Origin: Vespa crabro
Lineage: Eukaryota; Arthropoda; Insecta; Hymenoptera; Vespidae
Direction of reading: 5' to 3'
NCBI RefSeq assembly: GCF_910589235.1
Contig: NC_060965.1
Location: forward strand, 3,444,901-3,508,900
DNA: 64,000 bases
Position numbers and translations under genes: made by a program. The notes under the pieces are model-generated. The model was given only the letters and a program-made list of their open reading frames with translations. It was not told where the DNA came from and did not search any database. Numbering within the stretch: the stretch's first letter is position 1; each line of letters begins with the position of its first letter. This document shows, piece by piece, positions 37,901 to 51,891 of the stretch.

Positions 37901-39347
37901 ATCGTACAGAGTATTTCGTTTAAGCTGAGGAAGCGTGGATAACATGACAGGTACTGGGAGCACAGCGTTGATGCATCGACGATAAAAGAAAGAGAAGACT
38001 GCTATGTGAGATGAGAGAAGCCGATGGCACCCTTTCACCATAAGAACAAAACAAACAACCGCCTTTTCACGCGAACGAATAGGACCTCGAAGAAATGGAC
38101 GAATAAACGCGGTACTCCGTCGACGGAAATTACATTTAATTGAGACGCATCAGCCAGCATGGCGTCTTTAACGATCAGTTACTTTAAAACGTGATTGCTA
38201 TTCTCCCAGTTTCGCTCTCTCTTTCTCTCTTACTTAACATCGGCCGTAGTAATCACGTTATTCTCCACGTGATTTACGAACAAGCATTGCCTGTCATCGG
38301 AAACCACCGGTCCTATCTACTACCTAACCACCCCTTTCGCACGCTCATCGTTACTCATACTCGTCTTATAATGAACTCTCTGTCTGCGGGACGGTTAACT
38401 TGTTGAGCCTTTCAATAATATGTGAGAAGAGATTCAAACTAATTATGAAAATACAGTTTACTTTACAGTCCTATTCAAAATCTTTACTTTTCGATGAAAC
38501 TGATAGGATCTTAAATAAAATTTTGCAAATATTTTATTAAGTTTTAAATAATTTCTGTCAGTTTGTATTTAATTATTTCACATTTTTCAATATCTATATA
38601 TTTCCGAAATTTTCATCCATAAGCTCAAAATGAGGAAAAGTTTTCTCACTTTACATTAGCAACGCTTATTACGTATATCTATCAAACTTGATGTAGCTCG
38701 TTCAAAATTCCTAAATCGATTTGCTCACGAAAGAACATTATATTCATAAAAGACGAGCAATAAACGCGTACAAGATCCATTAAGAGAGAACATTCAACTT
38801 GGGGTCACGCATTTTCTCTGACATTATTGAGGCAATCGATGTTTCTATTCTAAGCATGCACTGTTATACATATGGTAGACGCAAACTATTATGGGTCGTG
38901 CATGCGCACACAGGTGCGGTTATACTACTCAGCAATTTGTCTAACCACAGGTCTGATCATTAACAGCTTTCATACTAGTTCTCCTGCCAATTCTTCTGAA
39001 GTCTATGATCTGCTGTGCTTAAGATCGAAATCCATTGAAGATGAAACTGTTATAATTTAAAAAAAAAAAAGAAAAAAAAAACGAGATTTTCTTCTCAACA
39101 GGATAACACAGATACCGTTAAAGATTCGATTTTAATCCAAGTAATTTCTTCTTAATAATCTTCGGGCTATTAGTTGGATACCAAATGTCGAGAAATTTAT
39201 CATTAGTATCGTCAATTATCATTTTACACGCTACCATAATTTCCATATGTTGAAGTGCCTAGTTTAATTCGCTAATGCATAGATTATTGACGTACGTCAG
39301 AAACGTTACAACGAACATATACCTATGTGTACGAACGCATACATCAA

Positions 39348-39383
<36 letters not shown>

Positions 39384-39657
39384 ACACCATAAATATATCT
39401 GTAATCAATCCAATGATGGTTTCCCCCTGTAATTAAATATTAGATGATAATTTTCACTATCGATAAATTAACGTAAATTACAGGAATAACTTGAACAATA
39501 CATTAGGTTTTTATCAAAATGGAGATATCCATTTTAATTAATGCGAAAAGTCCCGTTTGACGTTGAATCGATAAAGATATACGAAAAGAAGGCTATGAAA
39601 TAGGAAGTGCTAGAGTATTCAGGCGGATATTGTTCTTCACTAGAATATATTGTTTCG

Positions 39658-39705
<48 letters not shown>

Positions 39706-39789
39706 TATACATAGGTATTTTTAAGACAGTAGGTAAACAGTCGACCCTTCCATCTAGCAAGCTTTTTAATTTAGAATTCTAGACTTTTT

Positions 39790-39829
<40 letters not shown>

Positions 39830-42800
39830 TCGTCTAGACTCAACTCGCCTAGCGAAGATTATTCTTTTTGTCTTGCTATGTTCTTCCTTTTCTTTCGTTT
39901 TTTCTTCTCTGATTACAACGGATGGATGAATGTTTCGCCGTCGGTGTATATGGGTAACGTCCAAGGTGTATATACACCTGCGCTCACACAAAGAGCCAAG
40001 CGTACTTGAATATCCCAGGAGGACAGAACGAGCCGCAGGCGCCAGCACTCGAGTCATCTCGCATAAATACACGTGTCGCGCAATACAAACGAGCCCGTGC
40101 GCGAGCGAACACGGCTATTCCACCACCCTCATCTTGCATCCATGCACTCTGTTATGTACAACACGCTCCGTAGACCAGAGCCTCTCCAGTTTGTGCTTCC
40201 ATCCTTTACTTTTTTCTCTTTTCGAGAGTCTCCAGATGATGCGAAAATAATCTCTCAGAAAGAAATAAAAAGCAAAAAACTTTTATTTAACTTTCTATAA
40301 GAACGTAAATTGATCGAGTGTTTTAAAATGAGCTGGTATAGTTATTGAACTTGTACAGTATATATGAATAACGTATATTATCGCAGTAGAACAAACGATG
40401 CAACATATATTTAAATTTAATTAATCGTATGTATTACAATAATAGGATACAACGTATTATTTGTTAATAGCTTTTCTAAGTGAAATTTTGAAACATAAAA
40501 AAATTGAAGTTTACATTTCTTTGTCTTGTCTTAGTAAATATATGGTAGGTATAAGTATAACAACGACGATCTCAAAATTATGTTTCTAATCTAACTATAA
40601 AACTGTAGTAAAATATAGTAGAATGAAGTAGCTCGTGAAGATTTTCTCAGTCTGCCGTATTTACCCATTGATAGTTAAGCGAAAGCGTAACTTAATTATA
40701 AAACTTAGGCGTCAATTTTTCTCTCTGTTTCATTGTCCTCGTATTATTTTACGGTTAGTTTTCTAAGATGAAAGCAAGCGGAGAGTTAGATTCTTGTCCC
40801 ACGATATACACTTGTATTCACCTGCACGTACGGTGAACTATTTTCGAGGAAACTCCGACGTTCGTCGACAACTGAGTAAAGATTCATTAGGGTTAAGAGC
40901 TCGGAGTTAGTCTCGTCGCCACTGTCAGTGTTACCACGGCCTTCTTCATCTTCCATCTTCTTCGTCCACGTGTTCGTGGTCATGTCTCATAAACTATCCA
41001 GTGAACGAGTAACGATCGACTTAGATAATCAAATCCAATGAATTTATGCGATATATCTTTCACACTAGATACATTTATTAATTATTTTTTAGACTTTTTC
41101 TAATGTCCAAGACAATATTACAGAATGTTTTATGACATTAAGTTACAATAGAAATAATTAATTAATAATACATATTTATCTTATAACGATAATATATAAA
41201 TGGAGATAATATATAAATGTTTGTGTTTCCTTCTACTACTGTATTAACATACGACATTAACCTTCTAAAGTATTTTCCAAGGAAGGAAAAAGAAGAGGAA
41301 ACGCGGCGTGAATTTGTCTAAAGAAGTCTATTACCGAAGGTAATGCAATGCATGCCGAACGAGTACGAGGTATTAAAAGCAAAGTTCAACGGTGCGAATG
41401 TAGTCGCGTTAAAAGAACCACCTTATTTTCTCTTACTTTTGTGCCAAACGTTGTCGCTCGAAAGTGGAACAACACGCGCAGGGTTGACTACGACGAGAAT
41501 ATGTCAATAGATCCTTTGAAGAGTGAGCGCTCCCGCTTTTGTTTTTCCGCCATTTTCCTCGTCAATCTAATTTCCCGACAGAATACAACAACGTTCGATC
41601 GATCTATACCAATACATAAATGCACTGTTCCAATTAAATGTGAGTTAATACAAAATCAATTCCAAAGTATTCGCGATTAACAAAGATAATTTCATTCGAA
41701 AATTGAAATTGCTATTCCTTCTTTAGCGTGATATATTTTAAGGGACATTGTTCCACATTATTGTGACAATTCTTCGTAATTTCGAGATAGAACAGTAGAG
41801 CGAAACGTTACTTCAGGCTTTGCTTTTTCATTTTATTCATATTCCCATCGGTCTGGCCACATATTGTATGTCACCCTTTTAATGCGCTCCCTTTAAACAA
41901 AACGCAAAAGGCATTTTTGACATGTATATACCATTCATATTTCATAAAATACGTTCTCGCTGCCGAAGGCATTAAAATCTCGTTTGCGCGATTATACGTC
42001 TGCTTGTCGCTCGATTTTTCATACTATATATTTTTATATCGAAAACATAAACGCGAAACATGTAGCGTCGAGTTTTCAAATGTGTGTTGCGCGTAATCGA
42101 CAAGAGTGTTCCTTTGGCATCGAGTAGTGTGACCCACTGACCCGTCGTATATTTACACGTACAGATACATACAGTTGAATGAGTTGAACATGGATGTGAC
42201 ACATGTCTCGCAATCGATAGGATCGATAAATTATTGAAATTTCGAAAAAGTCTATTATTTTATATCAAGATTATTTCACTGTATAGTGTTCAGCAATCGT
42301 GGTATTATTGATTCGATTAAAAACGAAAACCCAGAATTGTTTCGTTCGAAAATGTCGGAAAGGGAAGAGTAATCTCTCAGTAACTCGAAAAGTTTTGCGA
42401 ATATCGAGCTTTATTCGTTCCCAAGTTTTAAGAGCGGCAACTTTTAAACAAGTATAAATCTAACCACATGGGTAGTTATATATACACACAATAAAATACG
42501 ATTATTGCTCCGTAATATTTTTGAATAATGCATTATTTCGTGAGAACTTACTCATGGATATAATATTGACGCATTCGAATATATTGCATATGTAAAAGCA
42601 TATTTAATGTGATTAATTAATGAGAATGGTTGAATATCTAACTATCAAAAGATCTTTATCATCGATTTGAAATTTATGCGATTTAAGAATTTATAAAGTT
42701 TAGTGTATTAGTTTTAATATTAAATTTTTTTAAATATTCAATTTGCTTGAAAATATAATCAAAGATGTTTGGAATTTTCTAGTTGCCATGATTCATCCTA

Positions 42801-44032
42801 TTCGCCTTCTATTGTATAATCCTGTCTTATGAGATTAAGACGGATCGATGCGGATTTTCGCAGCAGTACACGTTTGTATTCTCTTCCTTAATAAGCCATT
42901 TTTCAATTTCACCCGCGCACGAAGGAGAAGTGACAAACGAGTCCCGAGGAGAAAATAAAACTACGACGCGCGATTCCGCGTATGTACGTACGTAGAAAAT
43001 GCAGGGGCACATTTTTCGATTAACTTTTTACAGTATAGCGGCTCGATTCTGAGATTGGCATTTTGAAATCTACTTTCCGCTCGAAGAATTCGCAAAATCG
43101 CCACGACAATCGAACGAAATCGAGGCCGCCATGTTATCGACCTTACCTTTTTTTACTTCCTCAACCGCAAAAATTTTACCAACCCTTTTCGTTGACGTTC
43201 CTCGATTCAACCTTTTCCCCAATGTCATTTTCTAAATCGTCATCCTTCCGATAGAAACAGAAACGCATAGCGAGTATTGCTCCGTTTCTCGCGTTTTACG
43301 TACCAAGGTTATACGTACAAATTGGTTTTATTATTTCTCAAACGCTTTCCATTCTTTGAAATTTCAAGGAGATTGAATTTTTTCAAATTCCTTTAAAAAC
43401 CTTTCAAATTTTAAATTACTACGAATAACGTGAAATATCAACGAAAGCTCTTTTCACGAATATTCCAAAGAGCAACGAATTGAGATGCGAGTGTATAGAT
43501 AAGAACTGACAAATCCCAAGACGGTTTTAGCTCTCCTTTGCTGGCGAGCAGCGAAACGCCAGTGATAAATCGTTCTTTAGCTCGCGCCACCAGGCTCTGC
43601 CATCGCACCAGCTAAATAAATCTCGAGGAAGTGAAAACGTTCGCGGCCTCTCGATGGAATTACCGCGCGTTCCGGTTTCCGCTATTAAGTGAGAAAGAAA
43701 GAAATAAAAAAATAAAGAAAAAAAAAAAAGAAAAAAAACCGGGTAAATGCTACTTTAAAGGTTCGATCTTTTCTAAACTCAATCGATCTTAACCTTGAAA
43801 TATTCTCTCGAAATTTTCTCCCGAGAAAATTGACTTTAGAAAGTGTCGTGATATTTTTCATTTTCTTCCTTTTTTCTTTAAACTCATCAAGAAAGAACAG
43901 AAAAGCTCAGAATGAAACACACTCACCGGTTTTATTTTCAAAGGACGACGGAACGCTCTGACAAGCAACGCTACAAAGGAGTCCTGTTAGAAGCAACCAC
44001 CTGGATATATTCGTCGATCCTTTTAACATCGT
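34927..44032 (-). CDS. Secreted Pro/Ser/Thr-rich protein with split signal-peptide exon
   Basis: Two coding exons are supported: 43927-44032 (ATG at 44029) and 34927-37469. They join in phase 1 to give 881 residues. The first exon encodes a signal peptide with the hydrophobic core WLLLTGLLCSVAC and ends at a consensus donor (G/GTGAGT). The second begins at a CAG acceptor. The mature N-terminus (about residues 35-90) looks ordered, with a MDYDEWTPLG motif. After that the chain is low complexity: Ser/Thr/Pro/Gln-rich, a Met/His-rich stretch at about 543-621, and a C-terminal YLIIQGHSKVKTYKP motif that may be conserved. I recognise no family. Extracellular matrix or mucin-like roles are possible but unproven. 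The 6.5-kb intron could hide further small exons. A good acceptor just before the ATG indicates an upstream untranslated exon. Confidence 0.75.
39351..39381. repeat. (TA)n microsatellite
   Basis: A perfect TA run of about 31 bp. Confidence 0.92.
39663..39702. repeat. (TA)20 microsatellite
   Basis: A perfect TA run of about 40 bp. Confidence 0.93.
39795..39832. repeat. (CT)n microsatellite
   Basis: A perfect CT run of about 38 bp bounded by CTTT. Confidence 0.92.
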
Positions 44033-45320
44033 CTGGAACAGCAAAAAAATAAGAAGGATGAAGAGAAATTGAAATGAACAGAATTATTTTTCTATTTCTT
44101 CTTTCATAATCAATGATCAATTTGTTCGGAGAAATAAAACAATCTTTCAATCTAACTCCGTTACTCGTTCTTTTTTTTTTCTTTTTTTTTCCTTTTTTTT
44201 TTTTTTTTAAGAAAGAAAAAGAAATAAGAAAGGAAGAAAGAAAGAAGCGTTAAAGTTTCTTTCTCTCGTACCTTTTTTTGCGACGCGAACCAATGAGGTG
44301 ACGATGATCGATCCATCAAGGTACATCGATCGGGACTCGATTTTGAGCGTGTGAAAACATGATATCCACCGAACGAATCATTATAAACGTTTGTTACGGT
44401 ACAACTCAAATACTCCTTTCTTTTTCTTTCTTCTTTTATTTTGTATTATATTTCTTTGTGTATAAACGAGAGAAGGTACTTCAAGAATATCATCGAATGG
44501 CAAATGGAAAAAGAATAGTACCAAGAAAAGGAATCGATTTATAATATAATTAATTTACCGGATCGTCCAAAAACATTGATGATTCACAAATTCACAAACA
44601 TTCAAAAGCATTATAAATATAATATATATATATATATATATATGCATTATTTCTCGAATTATCTAGTAGTCATTTCTTTATTCATTTATTTCTTCAACTT
44701 ATCGTTATTATATCATACTATCCTCTTATCAACTTTCACTATTATCCCAGTTTTCATATTCTCACGTTTAAAGTACATACGTACATATTATCGTCAGTTA
44801 TCTCACTACCAAGAATAATTTTGAGACTAGATGGATTTCACAAAGGGTCGCTTTAATAACGCGACTACCTTCGTTTTATTGGATAAAACGAAGAAATTCA
44901 TAATCAGTCCCTGGTTTCTACAAATATATATACAAAACGTAATATACGGTGGCATATTATGTCGTTGTCTTCACCTTTTACGAGGTTCAAAAAGGGGATT
45001 GTATTGTAGGGTATCTCGTAAAGTGAGTCATAAAGAACGACGACGTTAACCGCTTCCAAGCCATCCCACCCACCCCACTTTGGTCTCATTCAACAAACCA
45101 AGAAAGAACCTAGCATTTTCTTCCAACACCTCGTACATCGCCAGATGGTTATCCACAAGTGGATAATTTTACGCGTGAATCTAGGGTCGTGACCTATCCT
45201 AAGCGAACAACCTACGCTACGGACAACGTGAAATTACGTTCCCACGATTGAAACCAATGACATTTCCCTACCACTTTCTTCTTCTTCTATTCAGAAATCC
45301 ATTGTGAAATTTTTTTATTC

Positions 45321-45347
45321 AAAAAAAAAAAAAAAAAAAAAAAAAAA
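45321..45347. repeat. Poly(A) tract of 27
   Basis: An uninterrupted A run, followed by further A-rich DNA to about 45375. Confidence 0.93.
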
Positions 45348-46258
45348 CAGAAAGAAAAAAAAAGGAAAAAAGCCAAATACAATAATTTTCGAAGAAAAAA
45401 ATGTTTCGGAAATATATACTCAAGAATTAACCAATATCTAATTGAAAATGAGGGCGCAAAATGAAGAAAAAAAAAATATAAAAAAAATCGCAATGTTGAA
45501 AATAAAATTATAAGAATGAAAGATATCTCTCAAAGTCTTTACTGGAAACGCTCAGCCCGAATTGTCCTTTCTAAGGTTTTCTATTTCCACTTTGCGATAA
45601 AAGCTCTTGGATTCGTATCTTATATGGCTCGAAGTAAGCAATATGAAGCCTGAGTGAAGATAAAAAAAAAAAAAAAGAAAAAAAAGAAAAAAAGAAAAAA
45701 AAAGGAAATATGAAAGTTTCCTCTCTACTATAAAATTAAACGATTGACTCTGAACTAAGAGAATTATTTAGCCAAGCTGAAAGTGATATTAGTAGTATGT
45801 TCATTGATTTTATATGTAAATTTAATCGACAATTCCTTTCCCGTGGATTAATTTTATAATTTCGAGATACTCGCCTCGGGCTCTTGTATCGTATCGTATT
45901 CACCATACATCGATGATCGCATAAAAAGGAAGAAAGGAACAGGTTAAACCCCGAAATGGTTAAAACTTTGATGAGCATGCAAATGTTATCTGTAAACTCG
46001 ATTTTTCTATGTCGCCGGTGCCGATGACCCATCCGACGATACTTTCACCGTGTTCGCATGCAAACGGGCTCTAACCATTCGTAAAAACGATTGTTCTTTC
46101 ATTGCTTCTTTTTCGACAGATATCGATCGACTAGAGGTCTATTGAACAATGTAAAGTTGGAGTACTGGAGAGTACATTTAACTGCATTGAATGTGCTCAC
46201 TTTAACATATCTTTTGTTTTCGTAAATTATCTGATAAGACGAAAACTTTGAAAGCTCA

Positions 46259-46260
<2 letters not shown>

Positions 46261-46316
<56 letters not shown>
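46261..46316. repeat. (ATCT)14 tetranucleotide repeat
   Basis: Fourteen perfect ATCT units. Confidence 0.97.
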
Positions 46317-46317
<1 letters not shown>

Positions 46318-47289
46318 GTGAGAATTCTTTAACGTTTCATAAAAGGTTACGACATTAAAATTGTCTTGGTAAAATAAGGTCACGCCATGTCTTTCTCCTA
46401 TTTCGTTGAAATATCTATTACGTCGTTAAATATATTAAGTATTAAATGTGTGTAAATATAAAATTAAAGGAAAAAGCTTTGATATCGTTAACGAAGGACA
46501 AATATTATCTAATAATTATTATCGTCTTTACGTGAAAATGTATATCTAAAATTAATACGCTCTAAACGTTTCTCGGATTTATCATGTTCGTTAGAATAAT
46601 AGAAGGAAGCTTTCAAACGATGAAACATGAGAAAGCTCAAGAGATAGCGCTCGTTTTCGTCGTATTTGCAGGAGGACGAAGAGGAGTGGATATCTCGAGG
46701 AGGAACGTTAACGGTAGACTGTGCTCCGGGCGGCGATCTCTTCTCTCTCACCAACGAAATTCTCAAAGAGAGAACAAGTTGGCGAGCCGGTACAGACAGC
46801 CAGCCAAGCAAAGAGTATGCCGACTTTGTATGAAGCCGCCTTGAGAATCGGACAGCATCGACCTTGAACATCGAATCAGGGTCGAACGGATCGTTCCGTC
46901 GAGTTTGACCATTCCGCATTTTTCCGACGAATGCGGTACCAATGCGATGAGAAAATACGAATAAAGATTTAATAATGAGAAAGGTCACGATACGTACGGT
47001 ACACTTCGTAAATTTGAAGAAGATCATTATGACGGCCCTTGACACGACTCTGCGAATTTAATAAAGTCGTTAGCGGGCAACATTATAGAATATATGGGCC
47101 ACGTATGGACTCGAGTTCATGCAATATTAACACGAACACGAACGAAATATTTTTTGGACTTTAACTCGTTCCACGCTTTTAAAGTATTTAATAAATTCTA
47201 CAATTCTAATTTTTATTTTTTTGATGGCTCTCTCGTGCAATATGATATTTTTATCATACGAGCAACAAGATATCACTGTATATGATAGA

Positions 47290-47290
<1 letters not shown>

Positions 47291-47352
<62 letters not shown>

Positions 47353-47354
47353 AT
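47291..47354. repeat. (AAAT)16 tetranucleotide repeat
   Basis: Sixteen perfect AAAT-type units. Confidence 0.97.
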
Positions 47355-47499
47355 ATCGACTCGTTAAATACATTCACATGGATATTGAATTTATTTCTAT
47401 TTTCATTTAGCGATATTACCAGATATCATTTTACATTATATTTGAACAGCGATACCTTGAATGTTTTATCGTCCTTAAAATTCTTACAAATGGACCGAC

Positions 47500-47680
47500 T
47501 CTACAGCGATGGATATCGCGTTGCTTGTATACATAAACCGCGTCTGATACGTTAATCCCCGCGGGCTCTAAACGACCGTTAATTGATAATTAGCCGCCAC
47601 GCGCAATCGCATTTCCGCTTATCAAGGACGCGCCGGAGGGAGAAAGTCGGAGAAGCGGAAATTATCGATACTATCATGCG
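47500..47680. promoter_or_regulatory. GC-rich island with homeodomain-type motifs, candidate enhancer
   Basis: A CpG-rich block contains a TAATCC site (K50-type homeodomain) at about 47553-47558, and TAATTG with TAATTA in tandem at about 47580-47591. It has no frame and is flanked by AT-rich DNA. Confidence 0.3.
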
Positions 47681-48207
47681 GTGATTGAGAGTCTTAATAA
47701 CGTTTTACCATAAAATCTCAAATGTTCTATGATAAAATGTGAAATGGAATATATAAATTGGGTACACATTTATTTTATAAATTAACGCGTAATATAAATT
47801 CTGCGATGCATGATTGACAGATTGAAAGTGACTCATTGGCATAATTAAGAAAGAAAAGTTTTATTTAATTGCACTTTTACAAGCACATTGAAAGGCCTAA
47901 GAAGAAGAAAACGGGAAAAGTAGAGAAAGCAAGTAGCTAGAATCGTTGTCGTAGACTTCGTGGCGCAAAGATCAATTACATGAAACGTTATTTAGCAATT
48001 AGCGCTCTCCGGAGGTCGCTCTAGTGTTGATTATACATCATCGACACGCTTATATGCAAATTGGATCGTTAACCTATGCCATATCCGTTCGTAATTAATC
48101 TCGATGCACGATAGAAAACTCCTTCATTTCTCTTTTCTTTGATGAGTTATTACCAGAAAAAAAGAAAAAACTTTCATGTTCATTTTACAATGTCGTTAGT
48201 GCTATAA

Positions 48208-48231
48208 ACATGATCATCCATATGATCATGT
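48208..48231. other. Perfect 10-bp stem, 4-nt loop inverted repeat
   Basis: ACATGATCAT at 48208-48217, a CCAT loop, then its exact reverse complement to 48231. It is in noncoding DNA with no known role. Confidence 0.7.
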
Positions 48232-51200
48232 CCTACTTCTCTTCTCCGAAAATCTACGATTTGTTTCGTAATAAAGCCATTAAAATATATTTTATGTTTA
48301 CAAGCGAATATATCAAAGACGTCTACGGTAAATTTGTATTTGAACATTCGAGATTACATTTTAAAACTTATTTGAAACTATCTATCAATCTAACGATCGA
48401 CCGAGAGAATAAAAAACCTCTCATTCAAGATCGATTTTCATGGGAACGAGTACGCGTGAACCTGATATTATTATCGAAGGAAGAACAAGACAAAGTCATA
48501 CCTCGAGAAGAACTCACGGAACGAAACCTCCTACTCGACTAGATAAATGGACAATGTATAATTAACGTTTACATCCTTCGAAAGTTATTACCTCGTCTAT
48601 TATACACAAAAACACTAACACACATACATATTAGTTTTGTCTTCACGTTCGATCAATTATAATATTAAAATTGGTGATCTCAATCATTGATGATCGACTT
48701 TCGCTATTTCTTCGAAGTTATCACCTTTTCTTTTATACTTAACATTATATCGATTGTGATCATCAATGAATAATCTTATACCTGATGAACTTATTCATCG
48801 TAATCGAAGACGATCAATTTTTTCGAGTACTATTGCAATTGTATAAAAACGTGAGATATCGTTGATCAATGAGAAATTATGATTGAACAAACGATATCCT
48901 CGGGCAATGATCGATCGAAACGTATTAAAGTGGTTGATCGTATGTGTGTGCGTGTTTGTGTATAAGCGTTGAAAGTACTATTATCATAGAGTTCTAACAC
49001 AAAGAGAAAGAAAGAAACAGTAAAAAGTCAAACAGCAGAACCATAATATCTTACGGCAAAAAACTCATGGTGTATAATAACCACTTTAACATTGAAATGT
49101 ATCAGGTACCACTAATTTCACAGTAGGAACCAGCAATTACCATGTTTTCAAAGGACACACAACACACAAATGCAACGTACAACACAAGTGCAACGGATAC
49201 ACGTGATTCGTTTGATTTGTTTCTCGCTTCCCTTTTCCTCATTACTGTTCGAACACGACCGCAACTAATTTCTCTAAAGGGTTTACACATACGTGCATAT
49301 ATACACCATCGTAGAAACCTGCAATCCAATCACGCGAGCATTAATATGTTAACCGAGGGGGATTGTTAAACGTGAATGTATGAAATTTCATTTCATTAAA
49401 TATAAAATGGTACGAATGAAGACAAAGAAGAGCTTAGGATTAATTAATGAATCGCAAAGAGACGGTAGGTGTGAGAAACAATTGATTTATTTATCCCTTT
49501 CTCACGAAGGAAGTTAACTCGTCTACCTTGATTAACAGGTTAAAGGTCGATGGTACATTAAGCTTCGTATAGTCGGTGCTTTGCGAATTAACGTTGGAAA
49601 ATCGTTGTACGGTCGGCCAGCAGTGACCACTTCATTCTACTATGTACTCTAGTACCATTCATTAGACTGGATGGTTTCAGCACAATTCATGGACCGATCG
49701 TGCACGGTTTTAAGAGAAAACTGGTTTTGTACAATTGGTATCAGGAAACATGAAATTACTATATCGTAGAACAAGCACCAATGAACTTTAATAAGAATAA
49801 TTGAAACACGAATAAGAGAACAATGAAAGATTTGTCTCAGAATTATCATAATGGAAATATTTGTAACGATCGATTACTTAAAAAAAAATGATTTTTCACG
49901 ATATATCGATGAAAATTGATTGATGGCCAAAAACGAGAGACTTCAGACGATGAAGAGAAATGGATAAAGCCACGGTAGCTTTATATATCGAGTGAAACCG
50001 GCTCGAAGAGCTTTAATTATGCACGATGTTGCAGAATTAAGGCCACTCGGCTTTATGGTTCCGCGTACACGAAACATTTTACATAATAGCTCCCGCGGGG
50101 TGGAAAATAATACGCCCCAGAGATATACATAGGTAGAAGCTCGTTCTTGGATATAATACACATATATTGTAGGTAAAATTGTGTACGTATATGGTACATA
50201 AAATTGCACTAGAGAGTTCGCACTATCTAGTTTCGAGCTTACGTTTCTTCTTCATCTTCTTCTTCTTCTTCTTCTTCTTCGTAATACGCGTTCAAAAGGT
50301 ATTGTACCGCGACAATAAAGCTTTTAATAGCGCTACTCGCGACATTCTTCTTCTTTCTTTAAGTCACGTTCATTGAATCTTTCAACTTTAAAAAAAGTCA
50401 ATGTCTAAAGCAAGAAATACAAGAAATAGTGTGTGTGTGTATGTATGTATGTGTGTAAGAGAGAGAGAGAGAGAGAGAGAGAGGGGGAGAGAGAGAAAGG
50501 TCATCTTTTATTTACAATTTCATTTTTGTGATATCTAGAACAAGTTGAACTACACTCTGTACCTTCTCACTCTGTTTTCACGTTGGCAGCAATTAAATAC
50601 TCGCACTTCTTCATTTTGTTCGAAATGGGAGCACTTGATTTAATTTTGCTTTTAATTATATTCAAACTCTCTGGTATTATCCGCTTGAAGTTTTCGACAG
50701 TAATTTCCATCGACCATAATCATATAAAATCATTTATATGATTTTGAAACGAAATATTAGAAAATTAATATAAAATTATATGCCGAATTAATATCGCCGT
50801 AAATTCGAAAATGAATAAAGAGACCTCTGTTCGAATCAGAAAGAAGGTATTCATTAAGTTAAGCGGCCCTGAGATCGAACCTGAACCACGAGACAGCGTG
50901 GCCCCGCGGTTTCACTTTATCTCCTTCTCTCGCTCTCGGCCGTGGACCACACGCAAGGTTAACGTGCGTGATCGCATATATGAGAGAGCTCGTTCGAAAA
51001 GCATGGGACTATGGGAATTTATGCGTGACGTCCACGTCGACGTATGCCTTCGATATCCGGTCTCTCGAACGAAACGATTCGATCGTGAATGAAAGTGGTC
51101 TTTCTCTCTTTCTCTCTTTCTCTCTTTCTCTCTTTCTCTCTCAGAGGTTACGAATTCAACGAATTCGAAGAGGATCCAAGTGTAATCGCTTCGATGAATC

Positions 51201-51289
51201 TCCTCCGACCACAGGTACTTCGCTAACGAGGACGTTTCTTTCAACCTTCTATTATCTCCAAAATAACGACTGTTTAAAATTCTTTTTCG

Positions 51290-51295
<6 letters not shown>

Positions 51296-51342
<47 letters not shown>
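51296..51342. repeat. (CT)n microsatellite
   Basis: A perfect CT run of about 47 bp. Confidence 0.93.
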
Positions 51343-51348
<6 letters not shown>

Positions 51349-51856
51349 CTACGGAATTTCGTCTCGGTATTAATCATAATTGCACTCGGAAAAATTAAAG
51401 GGATTTTATTATTTGTAAAATTTATATTACGAAATATAAAAGCCAATTATCTATCTATCTAAATAATCATTCTTCAATTATTTAATCAACATGGGAGACA
51501 AAGTTTTTCCTCATAAATTTAATCACACTCGTTATACCCTCCCTTCCATTAGTTTCTCTTCGTTTTTAATAAACCCTAAAGTCGAATGAAACTCTCCGTT
51601 TAAATTCTCATTTGTTTACGATGAAATTGAAATTCTATCAAAAAGTGGGATATTGCAGATAATACTTAGGATTACTTTTAGCCTAAAAAATTTTATACAA
51701 ATTTTAAAAAGCTTTCGGGAAACGTGATATCTTAATTTGTATACCTCTTAAAAAAGTGCCAAGGTTCTCATAAAGAGAATATGAAAAAGGTCAGAATTTT
51801 TGAATTCTTTAGATGGCCAGAACGAGACAAAGAAAAAGAGAGACAGAGATAAAGAT

Positions 51857-51891
<35 letters not shown>

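Larger units (their letters stand above)
37470..43926 (-). other. 6.5-kb intron of the secreted Pro/Ser/Thr-rich gene
   Basis: The interval lies between the two coding exons. It holds AT and CT microsatellites (39351-39381, 39663-39702, 39795-39832) and a GC-rich block at about 43490-43690. No coding exon was recognised in it. Confidence 0.55.

Noticed and set aside
46509..47045. A 178-codon frame on the - strand
   Set aside because: It has no recognisable domain, no low-complexity or conserved motif, and no supporting splice sites. It lies in a gene desert where such chance frames are expected.
50912..51462. Frames of Ser/Leu or Arg/Glu runs
   Set aside because: They come from CT/GA microsatellites, as do similar frames near 30630-30820, 51748-52029 and 58537-58800.
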